Shown here: piece by piece, positions 16,221 to 26,988 of the stretch
Layout: the number at the start of each line of letters is the position of its first letter
Numbering within the stretch: position 1 is the stretch's first letter
NCBI GenBank assembly: GCA_026770575.1
Contig: MU657231.1
Span: 166,938 to 197,092 of the forward strand
Direction: 5' to 3'
DNA from: Pelagophyceae sp. CCMP2097
Lineage: Eukaryota; Sar; Pelagophyceae
Length of the DNA: 30,155 nucleotides
Made by a program: the position numbers and the translations under genes
Notes under the pieces: generated by a model
Told to the model about the DNA's origin: nothing
Databases searched by the model: none
The model's input: the letters and a program-made list of their open reading frames with translations, nothing else

Positions 16221-16994
16221 GGATCAGGCAAAAAGGGGTTGGGAAGCTCCAGTATCGACAACGAGTGCCCAAGGGTCCCGCGGGCGAAATCGCGCGTCGT
16301 TTTGAGAATTTATTGATTCAAAAAGCCCTCTTATTGACATTCTACACAGAAATTCCTCTCGGTTTGCCCCTTCAGGAAGGACAAGCTAGCTTCACCGCAA
16401 ACGACCCTGGCAGCCCCCAGTAGTGAGCGCTGATGACGGGCGAAACGACGCAGAGGCGGGTGTCGCGGCCGGCCCCGAGGGCGACCGCAGCGGCGCGGTC
16501 GTTGTCGCAAACAGCGCCGGGAGCGCAGCGGTCCCGACCTCCTCAGGCTCCTTTTTCGAGCCGCGCGGTCTCCGCGCCGGTCGTTTGCGCGCTGGGCCCT
16601 CCCAGCTCCTTCAGGTCGTCCATGGCGCCGCTCAACGGGTCTATGGGACGCGCATGCGCGGCGCGCCACGCGCATTCAAAAAAGTGCCCTTTTCAGGGGG
16701 AGACCAAGAGCAACCTTTTCGTAAACACACACCACAAAATGATCTGTTCGACGGATCAGTTGTGGCAGCCTAGCCTGGGCCGCGACGCGGCGCATCTACA
16801 TCCCGAATGAGCTCGAAAAAGCCGCCGACGCCACCGCCCCCCACAGGGTTTCCCGACGACCAAAGAGCCAAAGAGCCAAAGTGTCGACGCGCCCCGTTCT
16901 TGCACGAGGGGGTCAAGCGCGAAGCGCACAAGCCACTCCCGCAGGCGCGGCACCCGGGCCTTTCGTTTACTTTAGAATTTTGGTTCTGTTGCTA
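16221..16994. other. Mixed region, possible exon remnants
   Basis: On the minus strand 16623-16543 gives a short frame with ordinary composition (MDDLKELGGPSAQTTGAE, stop TGA), which could be part of a coding exon. On the plus strand IYIPNELEKAADAT lies near 16792-16835. Neither can be joined into a gene. The rest shows nothing recognisable. Confidence 0.25.
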
Positions 16995-17680
16995 AAGGGT
17001 AGCGCGCTGGGACCGCGCCGACGCGGCGAGTCCGATTACATCATTCTCGGAGCAGAACACGAATGTTGTGTTTTCAGCGATTGTGGTTACATTGAAAAGG
17101 TTTTAGATTATTCGCAAAGTTTGCTATGAGTTCTCGTTTCGGAAGCGCGCCGGCGGCGGCGAGTCCGAATCTCTTAAGCGCGTTGCGAATTACGTATTCT
17201 ACCTTTTACAGCGATTATGGTCATCATACATGGATTTGGATCATTTGTGTTTCTTGATAAAAATGAGCGTTTCGGAACCGCGCCGGCGCGGCGATTACGA
17301 TTTTGTTCTCCCCGACTCGTTTAGACATCATTTGAAAAACGATGCAATTGTTCAAAATCTCGAAAATTGGCCGTTTGATATTTATGACGCCACCTAGCGC
17401 GTTCGACGCGCGCTGAAGCGGCGAGTCCGAAAACGCTACTCTTAGCGTGATTCGCGAAAGTTGCATTTTAAAGCGATAAAAGCCCTTTTGAACATTTGGA
17501 AGGGGGTCAAACTGGCGTATTTATCTCAACTTCGAAAGCGTCTTTAGAGCAGCGGACCATGGAGTGTTTGGGTACGTCACGTCACGTCACGTCACGTCAC
17601 GTCACGGTTAAAAAAATCGGACCGTGCCCTAATTCGATTTCGACATCATTTTTTAGCGATTATTTTAGGCGACATGCCGT
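16995..17680 (+). repeat. Dispersed repeat family A, copy 2 (extended)
   Basis: 17215-17680 matches 2270-2735. Upstream, two further modules with the same layout (GCGCCGACGCGGCGAGTCCGA near 17015 and GCGCGCCGGCGGCGGCGAG near 17140, each followed by an ACAGCGATT or TCAGCGATT box) show that the family is built from modules of about 120 to 140 bases. A (CGTCA)6 microsatellite at 17576-17605 replaces the 15-base duplication of copy 1. Confidence 0.75.
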
Positions 17681-18184
17681 CTGAGGAAAACATGCAACAT
17701 GATAAAAGGGGTATTGCCAATGACGCCGAGGAATTTCTTGCAATCCGAGTGTTCGTCGGTTGGAGTTTGGCGCTGTTGGGATTGATAAAGGACGTCGCGC
17801 TGAGTCCCATGATGCCAGATCCCCCAAAAATTGTTTGTTTAAAACGCTCACACTAAGAATCTGAACGTCTGTTTTGGCGCGTCTGAAGCGCCACTCGCGG
17901 CAATCGTAGAGGACCGGCCATATACCACCCCAGTGCGTATGGACCCACCCCCCACATAGCCAGAATTTCGATCCCTGCGGTCCTGCGATTGCCAGCCGGG
18001 CCCGCACCTTCGCAATACGGAGGCAAAATCAGTTCAAAATCAAGGTAAGGAGGCAAATAAAGATTTTATCAAGTCCAAAATATTGGGGGGGGGGCATAGC
18101 GACCACGCCCACCCCCGCGGGCGGCCTCTGGGAGGCACAACCTTGCGCCACTTGAGACCGGTTTCATCGCCGATACCCCTTGTG
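17681..18184. other. No gene recognised
   Basis: A 60-residue plus frame (17674-17856) follows directly on family A and has unremarkable composition (EEFLAIRVFVGWSLALLGL), but it shows no family resemblance. A run of ten G lies at about 18085-18094. Nothing else is supported. Confidence 0.25.
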
Positions 18185-18232
18185 CAGTGCTTAGATAGTG
18201 TTCGGCTCTCGGCCGCTGCGGGGCCCTCTGCC
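18185..18232 (+). repeat. GTGCTTAGATAGTG motif with hairpin, site 3
   Basis: CAGTGCTTAGATAGTGTTCGG and GGCCGCTGCGGGGCCCT match the motif at 4827-4866 with a few changes. It ends just beyond the stop codon of the minus-strand exon that follows. Confidence 0.5.
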
Positions 18233-18237
18233 TTGTT

Positions 18238-18664
18238 TTACGCGTCTGCGAGGGTCGGGAACGACTCATACGCCGACGAGTTCCGCGGCCTGCTGTCCAC
18301 CAGCGGCCTTTTCGGCTCGCGGCGGCAACGAAGCGCGGCGAACAGCGCCGCGCAAACGGCAAAAAGCGCCAAAGACGAGCACGCCGCGAGGCCTAGCGCC
18401 GGCCGTCGGCTCCCGCCGGAAGACGCATCGTTTCCCGGCTGCGTACCGTTCGCGAGCGCCGTGCGCGCTGCGGGGCCGAGCGATGGCTTGCGGGGGACGG
18501 GGATTTCGAGGCAGAGGTCAAAGTCGTTTCTGTGCGGCGTCAACGCCGCCGCGATGACGAGCGGGGCGGATCGCCCAAACCCCGAAAGGGCCGCATTCGC
18601 CCGCGGCTGCGCCAGCGCCTCGAGAGCGACGGTCAGCGCCGGCAAAGCCGCCGCGGCGAGGACC
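18238..18664 (-). CDS. Terminal exon of a single-pass membrane protein, unknown
   Basis: The frame ends with TAA at 18238-18240 and runs back about 142 codons to an acceptor-like CCTCGTAG at 18665. Composition is protein-like with GC-ending codons. It has ALPALTVALEALAQPRA, then NDFDLCLEIPVPRKPS, a membrane segment LGLAACSSLALFAVCAALF, a basic stop-transfer RCRREPKR, and a short tail ending SAYESFPTLADA. Topology suggests a type I protein with a cytoplasmic tail. Upstream exons must lie on the minus strand beyond 18665 but I could not place a phase-compatible donor. A plus-strand frame over the same bases is also open and is the main alternative. Confidence 0.45.
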
Positions 18665-18896
18665 TACGAGGCTGCGACTCAAGACGTGGGTTGTAACTCG
18701 AGAGCAACGAGGGGTTGGCCCTTTTCAGCCCGCGGGTTTGCCGGGTCGAGGATCCTGCCCCCGCGCGCAGGGTTTCGTGCGTCGGGGCAGGCCCCTTGCC
18801 CCACCGCTTTGCGTCTCCGATGCGGTTCGCAACTCTGGGAATCCATCAAGTCCTTTGCGGCGCCGTTTTTGCGCGACTGCGGCGAGGCCCCGGAGC

Positions 18897-19502
18897 ATGG
18901 CGGATTCGACTTGCGACGAGTCGGATTCGACTTGCGATGATTTTGTGACATCGACAGCGCAGCGGATGGCGGCGGCGGCGGCGGCGGCGAGAAAGAAAAG
19001 AGCGACGCCAGCAGACCCTCGAGCCACTTTGAAAGCCCGCCGCGCCAGCCGCTCCGCGTCGTCGCAGTCCGGCCGCGGCAGTGCGGCGGCCTACGCGCGC
19101 CTCGACGCGGCCGGCGCAACTCCGCGGCGGGGCCACCCGCGGCGGCGCAACCGGCAGCGGCGCAACTCCGCGGCGCGGCAACTCCGCGGCGCGGCACCCG
19201 GCGGCGCGGCAACGCGCGGCGGGGAAAGGCGCAACGACGCACGAGCAGCGACGCCTCGCCCGGCGCTGCGCGGGGCGCCGCCGCGCGCCGCTTCGGCACC
19301 GCGCCTCGCGCCGGCCGTCCGAAAGGGCCGCAAGTCTTCCGGGCAAGTCTTCCGGGCGAGTCTTCCGGGGAAGATGTGCCTTGGGTCGTCGCAAAGGCGG
19401 GCCCTCGTCCAGCTGGCGTGCCGTCGCACAAAAGGCCCCGCAGACTCACATTTCAGTGCAAAGGCGCCGACCGCCGCGCCCGCGGGCAGCGCAAACACGT
19501 AG
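18897..19502 (+). CDS. Candidate 201-residue basic, low-complexity protein
   Basis: From ATG 18897 the frame opens with an acidic duplicated start (DSTCDESDSTCDD), then an alanine run, RKKR, and Ser/Arg-rich sequence (KARRASRSASSQSGRG). It then runs through Ala/Arg repeats coded by CAACTCCGCGGCG units (19108-19215) and ends at 19502. It could be a nuclear basic protein. Antisense frames here are also open, one with hydrophobic sequence (YVFALPAGAAVGAFALK), so strand and reality are unsure. Confidence 0.3.
   Translation: MADSTCDESDSTCDDFVTSTAQRMAAAAAAARKKRATPADPRATLKARRASRSASSQSGRGSAAAYARLDAAGATPRRGHPRRRNRQRRNSAARQLRGAAPGGAATRGGERRNDARAATPRPALRGAPPRAASAPRLAPAVRKGRKSSGQVFRASLPGKMCLGSSQRRALVQLACRRTKGPADSHFSAKAPTAAPAGSANT
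19336..19373. repeat. Three 13-bp tandem copies AAGTCTTCCGGGC
   Basis: Three near-identical units lie head to tail. A 13-base period also occurs in the intron-element minisatellites, but the sequence is unrelated. Confidence 0.6.
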
Positions 19503-20279
19503 CCTGCGCGGGTATGGCTCGACGCGCATCATTCAGAGACCTCTCTCCCATTCTTGGGCATCGGCTGCCGCTCGGCGCGACCAACGCCGCGCCGCGATCG
19601 CCCCCCCGCTCTCTTTGGCACCGCTCCTCCGCGCCCTGCTCGTCCACGACACGCGTCGCGTAAGCCTGCCCGCTTTTTCCAGCAAGGGAGCCCATCTCGA
19701 ACAAAGGTCCGTTCGTCAGGAACAACGACAGCGTTGCAGAGAGGCGTTCTTGGCGCCAGGGCGGGACATGGAATTTTTCAAGGCCAAGCACGCGAGGCTC
19801 ATGGCCCAGAGGGCAGACAGGCGAGCGCTCGCTCCGCTCCGCGGCGCACGAGGGTTGCCCACACCTTTGGGGCGGGTTTTCCAAACCGTGGCGCCGCCCT
19901 TCGCCCAAGACCTCGATGGCGTCGTTTGCGCGCGTGCGCGGCGAACCGACGCGGAGCGCGAGGGTGGTCAGGGAGAAGGCGAGCGAGAGGCCGGCCTCGA
20001 CCTAGAGCGGTGTCTCGAGCGTGCCTCGCGTGCACACGTGTCCACGCATCCAAACGTCGCCCGCAGCCCCCGTCCCGCAAGGCGGTTGGCAAGTTTCGAG
20101 ATGACAGAGGTTCGGAGTGCGACTGACGTCTTGCGTGGCAGAGGTTCGGCGACGTAGGTGCCTCCGACGGGGGTCCGCGCGGCACGGTCCCTGCGGCGAA
20201 GCCACGACGAGGCCACGGCGAAGCACGGCGAAGCCACGACGAGGGGCAAAAGGTCATGACGCGGCCAAAGACGACGTCG
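19503..20279. other. Uncertain; contains minus-strand GACGAGCAGG motif (site 4)
   Basis: 19621-19668 read on the minus strand gives CTTACGCGACGCGTGTCGTG then GACGAGCAGG. Around it, opposite frames both show fair composition (plus: FLAPGRDMEFFKAKHARL near 19748-19803), but no start, splice pattern or family was found. Confidence 0.3.
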
Positions 20280-20487
20280 CCGCGACGAGGTCCGAATGAC
20301 TCCCTCGGTCCCCGTGACATGGTGCACAGACGGCCCCGTCGTCACGACGTCGCCGCGATATCCCACGGCGGCTTCTGAGAAAGGGCCCCCCCGGCTTGCG
20401 GTGCGACCAAGTCCCGGCGAGAGGCACCCAGGTCCTCACGCATCGGCGTCCCCGCGACGAGATGCCTTGGAAATGCCGACCTTTTGC

Positions 20488-20553
20488 GCAAATTGCGTCG
20501 CAAATTGCGTCGCAAATTGCGTCGGAAATTGCGTCGGAAATTGCGTCGGAAAT
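20488..20553. repeat. 12-bp tandem array GCAAATTGCGTC, 5.5 units
   Basis: Three units are identical and two and a half carry one change (GGAAATTGCGTC). It is AT-richer and far better conserved than the surrounding degenerate tract, so it is a recent expansion. Confidence 0.85.
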
Positions 20554-20927
20554 AGGGCCCCTGCGGCATTGGGAGCGACTCGAGTCACCTGCGACCATCT
20601 CCCCGCACTCCCGGAAGACGAGTCCCGGCGGCGCGTGCGTCGAGCCGGGCGGGGTGCCCGGCGCAGCGAGACGCCGCGAACCCGGACTCCCCAATCGAGA
20701 GTCCCTCCGAAAAGCCGCCTTGATTCCCAAGAACCCACCGTCCCCGCGAGACACACCGTATGAGAAAGGTCCCCGGAACCCGCTTGTCCCAAGAACCGCC
20801 GTCCCAAGAACAAGAGACCCAAAAGCGAGGACCGATGACATCACACCAAAGCCAAGGGCCTCAACGTCCCGTGACGCGGCCCTCGTGACACCGTCCCGGC
20901 AAAGTTTCTTCCAGGGACGGGGAAACG

Positions 20928-21060
20928 GGCGCCGATTCGCGTTGTTTTTGAGAGCCGTCCGAAAACTCTCGGCGTGATTCGTGAAAGGCGCCTTTTCAGC
21001 GATACATGCCGTTGTGCACATTGGGTCAAAGGGGCATTTTGAGCTTCGCAGTGGGACTTG
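20928..21060 (+). repeat. Family A fragment
   Basis: GTGATTCGTGAAAG, CTTTTCAGCGAT and CACATTGGGTCAAAGGGG follow the order of family A at 2512-2575. It is a truncated copy, diverged more than the 17.2 kb copy. Confidence 0.55.
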
Positions 21061-22320
21061 GGGCCCCATCATAAGGGGGCCGAACAAGATGGGCCCCGTG
21101 AGTTTATTTTTGAGAATGGGCCCACCCACTTTGAGTGGCACCCAGGCGAGAACATGTTGCGGCCGGAGTCCCGATTCTGAACCGGCCCTTGCGGCTGCAG
21201 TCCAGTCGGAAGAGCCCCGATGCACGGTTCCGTGGCGCACCGGTCCCGAGGTTTCCTAGACGACGGTCCTGGATGGCTCGATTCCCCGGGTCCGCTTTGA
21301 GTCCCCGATACAGCGCCCCCATGGCCCCTTTACAGAGGTCCGCGTGGCCACGTCGCTCTGGAAAGGTCGGAGGTGGTCCCCGCGACTTGGGAAACCGTGG
21401 CCCTCGCCTGCCAAAGGGTCCGCAACGTCCCCGTGACAACCGCCACAAAGTCACCGTGGTCCCTGATACGGCGTCCTTTTGACCACTTCCCGTGCGTACG
21501 AGACCCTTGTGACCCGATGGGGTCCCGCGTGATCCGGTTGCGGCATCCCCGGTACAACGTCGCCCTGACTCCCGCCCTCGCGACTCCCGCCCTCGCGACA
21601 CGGCCCCCGATCGAAATGCCCCTTTGACTCCTGCCCTTGTGACTTGGGTGCCCTCTGGTCTCTTTGTAAAAGGTCCCGTCTGAATAGGTCCCCGAGACGG
21701 AGTGGCAAGGTCCCGCCTGACCCCGTGACGACATGCCAGTGACGACATGCCCGTGACAGCATCCCCGTGACGAGGTCCCATGAAAAGGCCCCGTCCCAAG
21801 GTCCCCGTCCCAAGGTCCCTCTGATATCACGGTGCCCGATACTTGGTGCCCGAGACTTGGGTCCCGAAACAAGGCCCCCGCGTACAGGTCCCTTTTGACT
21901 TTTGCCCTTTTGACTTTTGCCTTTGCGACCTTTGCCCGAACTTGGCCCCCGATACGACGTCTCCGCGCAAAGGTCAACATTTCAGCGAATCCCCGTGGTG
22001 GCACCGTGCCAAGGTTGATGCGACCCCTGGGACAAGCTCCCCGATCGACTCCCGATGGACGTTGGTCCCCGGGAGACTTGAGACTCGAGGATTTCAACGA
22101 CTCCTGCCCGTCTGACTTGGGTCCCAGGGGAGATCCCGTTCGGGGAGATGCCGCCTGGCCCCGTCAGAAGTGTCCCTCTGGCCATGTTTTTTGTGCCGAC
22201 GTTGGAGCGACCGAGGTTCCCGCGGTGAGCTACTCCGGTCCCCGCGACTCCTGCCCCACTCCGGTCCCGGCAAGGCCCCCAGGCTGGTCCCCGGCAAGGT
22301 CCCTTTTGTCAAGAGCCCAG

Positions 22321-23360
22321 AGCTCAAATGCCGACTTCAGACCCGATACAGAATCCGTGCGAGACCACCCCGATACGCCCCCTTTCGCCACCGCGATCTT
22401 GTGGCGCACAAAAGTGCGCTTCATCCACGGGCGTCGCGCGAAAGAAGGCACGCTTTGGGGCACGGGAGCTCTCCAAGCCCGAAATTTTAAAATGTCGCGC
22501 GACCACGTTGCCGCAAAAGGCGACCCATTTTTCGACTGTACTCGAATCAAGCATGGCGCAAAGTTCAAGGCTCGCGAGTCCGCAGGCAAAAGGGAGCTTT
22601 GGGGGGCGGGAGAACCCGCAGGGCTTCATCGCTTGGGGAGGCCCATCCGATTTGAAGCTGAAAGGGTTTCACCGGCGTCGTTGGCAACGTGCCTCGAAAA
22701 AGGGCGTCTGTTCTCAAAAGGGCACGTCTCAAAAAACGGGCCGAAGCCGCGGTTCGCCGAGTCACGGCAAGCGGCGCGAGGGCGAGATGCTTGCGACTCG
22801 AGGCGTATCTCTCCTTGTCTCGGGCGATTTGATTCAGACTCGGGCTGCGCAGGAAGACACCGGATGGCATACGAGGGGCAAGTTTTTTAAACGAGTTTTC
22901 CATCAAAGCTGCGAGTCTCGCCCGTCGTCGCGGACTTTTACCGCGACAAGGGAAAATCCTTAGCCCGAGACAAGGAGCACCCTGCAGTCCAAAGCCGTCT
23001 CGCAACTCTGCAGTCCAAAGCCGTTCGCAACTCTTCGAATAAGAACTTTGGCAACGTGGTGCTCTGCAAGATGCTCGAGAGTCGCAGACGGCGGCCTTTG
23101 AAAGGCTCTCCGTCTCCGCCGCCCGTGGATATGGGCACTTGCGGAGAGGCACCGGCCGCCGAAGATTGGCTCAAACATGCGGCAACTTTGCTCTTTTGGA
23201 GTCTTGGTGCTTGTCCATCTTCTCGCAAGTTCATGCCCAAACTTGCCGGAGACGCAGACGCGGCTGGGGACGCCGAGCTTCGCCAGCGCCAGCCGCCGAG
23301 CCAGCCGCAACGCCGGCGTCTCGCCGCACCAGGGCGGCCGCGGTGGGAAGGCCGCCGCGG
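22321..23360. other. No secure gene; 28-bp direct repeat
   Basis: CTGCAGTCCAAAGCCGT is followed by CGCAACTC twice in succession (22981-23035). Plus and minus frames alternate in plausibility (plus 23090-23280 has EDWLKHAATLLFWSLGACP; minus 22629-22440 has CAMLDSSTVEKWVAFCGN). None has clear start or splice support. Fragments of real exons may be present. Confidence 0.3.
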
Positions 23361-23744
23361 CTAACGCGCCTGGTCAATTTTGAGGTCCTCGCCCGTTGCC
23401 TTCCACGTGTACGGGTTTTCCGACGAGACCCGCGCCGCCTGACTCCGTCGCGCGCGGCCCCAAAATGGGCTCGCTTTGTGTTCTTGAAGCAGATTCAGAG
23501 GGCCCCCAACGGGATGCAGAGGGCCCCCAGTGGAGACCGCACCGGCGACGAGCCTGCGGGGTCTTTGGTTCATGGCGGCAACGGCGGCCGTGGATGCGTT
23601 GAGGGCAGCCAAGAGCGCAAAAGTGCCTTGCCACGCGCGCAGAGCCACGTCGGCTTCCACGACGCAATCTTTCGGCCAGTCCGCGCGCGCCGCCCAAGTT
23701 GCGCCTAATTCGCACATGGTGAGAACCGCCCAAAAGAGGCGCAT
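23361..23744 (-). CDS. Candidate membrane protein fragment, 127 residues
   Basis: The frame from ATG 23744 opens with a hydrophobic stretch (LFWAVLTMCELGATWAA), then ADWPKDCVVEADVALRAW, a second hydrophobic helix (GTFALLAALNASTAAVAAM), and a basic C-terminal part ending NPYTWKATGEDLKIDQAR. Two helices separated by a short loop fit a small multi-pass membrane protein. The part near 23500-23530 is coded by a duplicated GGGGGCCCTCTG-containing unit. A minus frame just upstream (MDKGLWKRVETREL) could be an earlier exon in another phase. No family recognised. Confidence 0.35.
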   Translation of the reverse strand: MRLFWAVLTMCELGATWAARADWPKDCVVEADVALRAWQGTFALLAALNASTAAVAAMNQRPRRLVAGAVSTGGPLHPVGGPLNLLQEHKASPFWGRARRSQAARVSSENPYTWKATGEDLKIDQAR

Positions 23745-24593
23745 TCTTCAACCTCGCCAAAGGCGAACCGGGGGCCCGAATCGACGACTGTTTTGGAGAC
23801 GGGACCCGGCTTGGGCTTGGCCGCAATTCGCGCGTTTCGACGCGTTTCCAGAGTCCTTTGTCCAAGACGGGCTTGGTATGCGTATAGGCCGGGCTAGGGG
23901 AAGCCCTAAAAAAGGACCCCGACTCGAGGACCCCGACTCAAGGGCGCCTGCAGTTTTTGATCCGCATTGCGTGGCGGAATCTGGTCATCGCTCAAAATCA
24001 ACACAGGCGCCCTTGAGAGGGCGGACCCGGGTGAAGACCACTGAATTAGGGGGCCCCCGTATGACCTTTTTGGGCCACAGATGTTGACCCTCCCTCCTCG
24101 TGGCTCTCGTGGCTCGGAGGGCGCCTTTCAAGGGTACCCGACAAACCGTATTCACTTGCGCAAGGCCGAATGCTTGAGGCGCTTGCAAACTCGAAAATTG
24201 AGGGCCCAATCTCGAGGGCGCTTCGTGGCGCCGTTCGTGGCGCCCTTGTCGACGGCGCCGGGATGCGGGGCCGACTCCGACGGGCCTTATTGCGCCGTTG
24301 AAGAGACGGGGCTTTGAACGCCGTCGCCTTAGCCAGAGTTGCCGAGGGCCGCCTTCAAAGAGCCAGTCTTGCAAAGAGCCCACCCAGAGGCGCCCTTGGA
24401 CAACGGGGCCCTCGTCTTCGGGCCCTTGGACAACGGGGCCCTCTCAAAGGGCCAGCGAGGGGCCGTTGAAGAACGGGACCGTCTCCAACGGCCGTTTCGA
24501 AGAGCCCTTTGACAGAGCGGCCGCAGTCTCGACGGGGCGAGATGACCTTGAAAGAGGCACCATGCAGGCTCCCCGAGGGACCTCCTAAGTGGT
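23745..24593. other. Repeat-rich, includes family C copy 1
   Basis: 23925-24020 contains ACTCAAGGGCGCCTGCAG and ATCGCTCAAAATCAACA, shared with 25845-25985. 24360-24560 has short GGGCCCTTGGACAACG-type tandem units. No gene is supported. Confidence 0.4.
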
Positions 24594-24765
24594 CGCCGAA
24601 AAGAATAACGGGGCCCCCGGACGGGGGTCTCACGGGCGGCTGGATGGATTTACTTTGAGCGATAAACCGTTTCGCCGCGGCGCAAGATAAAAAGGCGCCC
24701 TGGAGTCGGCCCTTCAGAGGGCTTCCCCCCGTCCGGGGGCCCCTCAAAAAGAATCGCTGGAAAAA
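24594..24765 (-). repeat. Inverted repeat around family C copy 2
   Basis: GGGGCCCCCGGACGGGGG near 24610-24628 pairs exactly with CCCCCGTCCGGGGGCCCC near 24725-24743. Inside, on the minus strand, lies a family C copy (AGGGCGCC, TTTATCGCTCAAAGTAAATC). Confidence 0.55.
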
Positions 24766-25075
24766 GGACATCTGTCCCAATTCCGGGAACACAGAGGTCG
24801 CAGTTTCGCTGTCAGTTTGACCCCCTTGCAAATGGGCAACCCGACGCGTTTCGCTGAAAAAGGCACCTTGCACGAATCACGCGCAGCGTCATCGCCGCAG
24901 GAAGCGCGCGTCGAATGCGCTGGAGGTGGCGTCTTGAATCTCAACGGCCCTTGTTGTATTTCGGGTTCAATTTTTTGAAAAGAGCAAAACGGCACCTTTG
25001 TAGGAAGCCGTTTTGAGATTGAAGACGCCGCCTCTTCGAGGCGCGCTTGCTGCGGCGAGCCCGAAAGCGCAGAGT
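24745..25075 (-). repeat. Family A fragments, minus then plus
   Basis: The reverse complement of 24745-24960 carries CATTCGACGCGCGCTTC, TGCGGCGATGACG, CGTGATTCGTGCAAG and AGGGGGTCAAACTG in family A order. 25010-25075 in plus orientation carries CGTTTTGAGATTGAAG and CTGCGGCGAGCCCGAAA. The two face away from each other. 25076-25230 shows no gene. Confidence 0.55.
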
Positions 25076-25229
25076 GGACCAGAGGCGGTGGCTCGATACG
25101 GCTCCCGCTTTTGCCTCTTTGGCCGCCACTTGAATGCGCCGTCGCTCAAAAAAGGCCTCGCGGGCCGCCTTTTTGAAAAGCCGGTTTTTGAAAAGCCGGG
25201 CCTCTTTTGCAGAGGGGAGCTCTGCCCAT

Positions 25230-25510
25230 GGGCTCGCCCGAGCGACCGCCCTTTGAGCGACCGCCCTTTGAGCGACGCCCCGACGCCCCGGAAACGTCGC
25301 AGATGGGCACCCCATGGGAGGACGGTGCCGTCGCTCGAGGCAAGATCCGACGGACGACGTTCGGAGCGCCGTTGGAACATGCTTTGAGCGCCCAGTCCGT
25401 TGGAACATGCTTTGAGCGCCCGTCCTCGCGCGGGTGCAAAGGCGAATGCGACCGTCCGTTGGAAGACCGTCCGTTGAGCGACCGTCCGTTGGAAGACCCG
25501 CCTTGCTCCG
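25230..25510 (+). repeat. Short tandem duplications
   Basis: GCCCTTTGAGCGACC occurs nearly three times at 25245-25280. A 27-base unit containing GTTGGAACATGCTTTGAGCG occurs twice at 25371-25425. GACCGTCCGTTGGAA units occur at 25449-25497. 25510-25845 has no supported gene. Confidence 0.55.
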
Positions 25511-25844
25511 TCGCATCGAGTCGAAAGGGGCCCGAGGAGGGCAACTCGCTTCGTATTTTTTCAATGCAACTGCGACACGCAGAACACCGTCCCGCAAGGC
25601 GAGTTCTTCAAGGGCGATGCCCCGCCAAGGGCACGTCGTATCGGGCTTTTGAAGGCCCTCGAACACGCAAGGGCCGCAAGAAGAAACGCCTTGAAAGGAC
25701 ACTTTCAGAACAGCCGCCTCGACTGCCCTTTCAAACATTCGAAAAGGACTTTGGCTGCGCAAGTGGACGAGTGCCTCTGGCAATCTCAAAGCGCCGTCTC
25801 TACGGCTTTGGATCCTGGAAAGCGCCCCGACGCGGGCAAGCCCT

Positions 25845-25985
25845 CTCAAGGGCGCCGACTCAAGGGCGCCGACTCAAGGAGGGCGCCCTGCAGCTTTGAG
25901 TCTGGGCCCTTGGCCGAGTCGGTGTCTCGCTCAAAATAAATCAATACGCCCTTTACGTGGCGCACCCCCGTCCGGGAAACCCGCA
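25845..25985 (+). repeat. Family C copy 3
   Basis: CGACTCAAGGGCGC, GGGCGCCCTGCAG, CGCTCAAAATAAATCAATAC and CACCCCCGTCCGGG match copies at 23925-24020 (plus) and 24615-24743 (minus). Confidence 0.55.
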
Positions 25986-26988
25986 AAAGGACGGGAGCCT
26001 CCTCCTCTCGAATGCACTGCGTGGCTCCGCTCAACAAGGCCCCGCAGAACAAGCCCGTCTGGACAAAGGCCGGGAGCACGCCTCCGAAGAGACGGCCCCC
26101 CGAGACGGTCCATCGAGAAGAGGGCCCCTTACGGGGCACCATCGACGGTGTGGCTCCCCGGGCGGGCAATTGAAACCCGTCGCGACGATGCGGCTTGGGC
26201 GGCGAGAAGGCCGCGTTTTCGTAATTTCGCTCCTCGGTCTTATGAACCGGCCATCTCCCTCGTCGGCCAGAGAATTTGCGCGACGCATCGCCCTCGGGTT
26301 TGGGGCTTATGCGACGGAGTGGCACAGGGGCGACCCAAACCCTTTGGAGAGCACGAATTCCCGGGACAAAGACGCGCACCTCTGAACGTTCTTCGGAACA
26401 TGCTTTCAGGAGCCGCACAGTGCATTCGAGAGTGGCCCGGTGGGGAAATAATCGAGGCGGCTGAGAAGCGGAGACGACGCTCAATACGGCCCCGAGGAGG
26501 CGGTCCCGAGGAGACGGCCCTAAGGGACGGCCCTCGAGATGGCCCGTTTCGGTTGACGAGATGGCCCCAAGAACAGACTTTGAGCCGTTCCAAAGGCCGA
26601 CAGCACCGTGCGGCGCTCCGGCCAGATCACGCGCCGCAGCGGCCACCGTCGCCGTCTCGGCGGTGCACAGGGTTCGGCGACTTTTTTCCGCGGCGTTGCC
26701 CCGACCACCTCCCTCGTCGACCAGAGAGGGCGCACTTGCGGTACGGATCGCCCAAAGGGTTCGTCGCCCATTTTATAAATCGATCTCGCCACGACGCTGA
26801 TGAACGCATTCCCGGGGAAAACGTGCTCTCGGGGCAGGTCCAGTGCTTCGGCTTGGAGGCGGCGCTCTCGAGAGTGGCTCGATCAACCTCGAGAATCGAG
26901 CCCCGCCCACCATCGACAGCACACAAGCCACCTTCTTCGGAACATGCTCCCGGGGCGGCGAAAGTGCGGCGGCCCTGTGCCTTTCGAG
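25986..26988. repeat. Diverged internal duplication
   Basis: CCATCTCCCTCGTCGGCCAG (26250) and CCACCTCCCTCGTCGACCAG (26705) head two stretches. Both continue to a shared AACATGCT-TC-GG-GC motif (26397, 26829, 26938; inverted at 26016-26040). The spacing is about 430 to 455 bases. No frame is conserved between the copies, so this is not a protein repeat. Confidence 0.4.

Larger units (their letters stand above)
20280..22320. repeat. Degenerate short-period repeat tract (GGTCCCCGNGACTTGG-like)
   Basis: Variants of a roughly 15-base unit, such as GGTCCCCGAGACGG, GTCCCCGTGACGA and GGTGCCCGAGACTTGG, recur through most of this stretch, most clearly at 21610-22300. No gene is called. Long frames on both strands are by-products. 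Confidence 0.55.
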
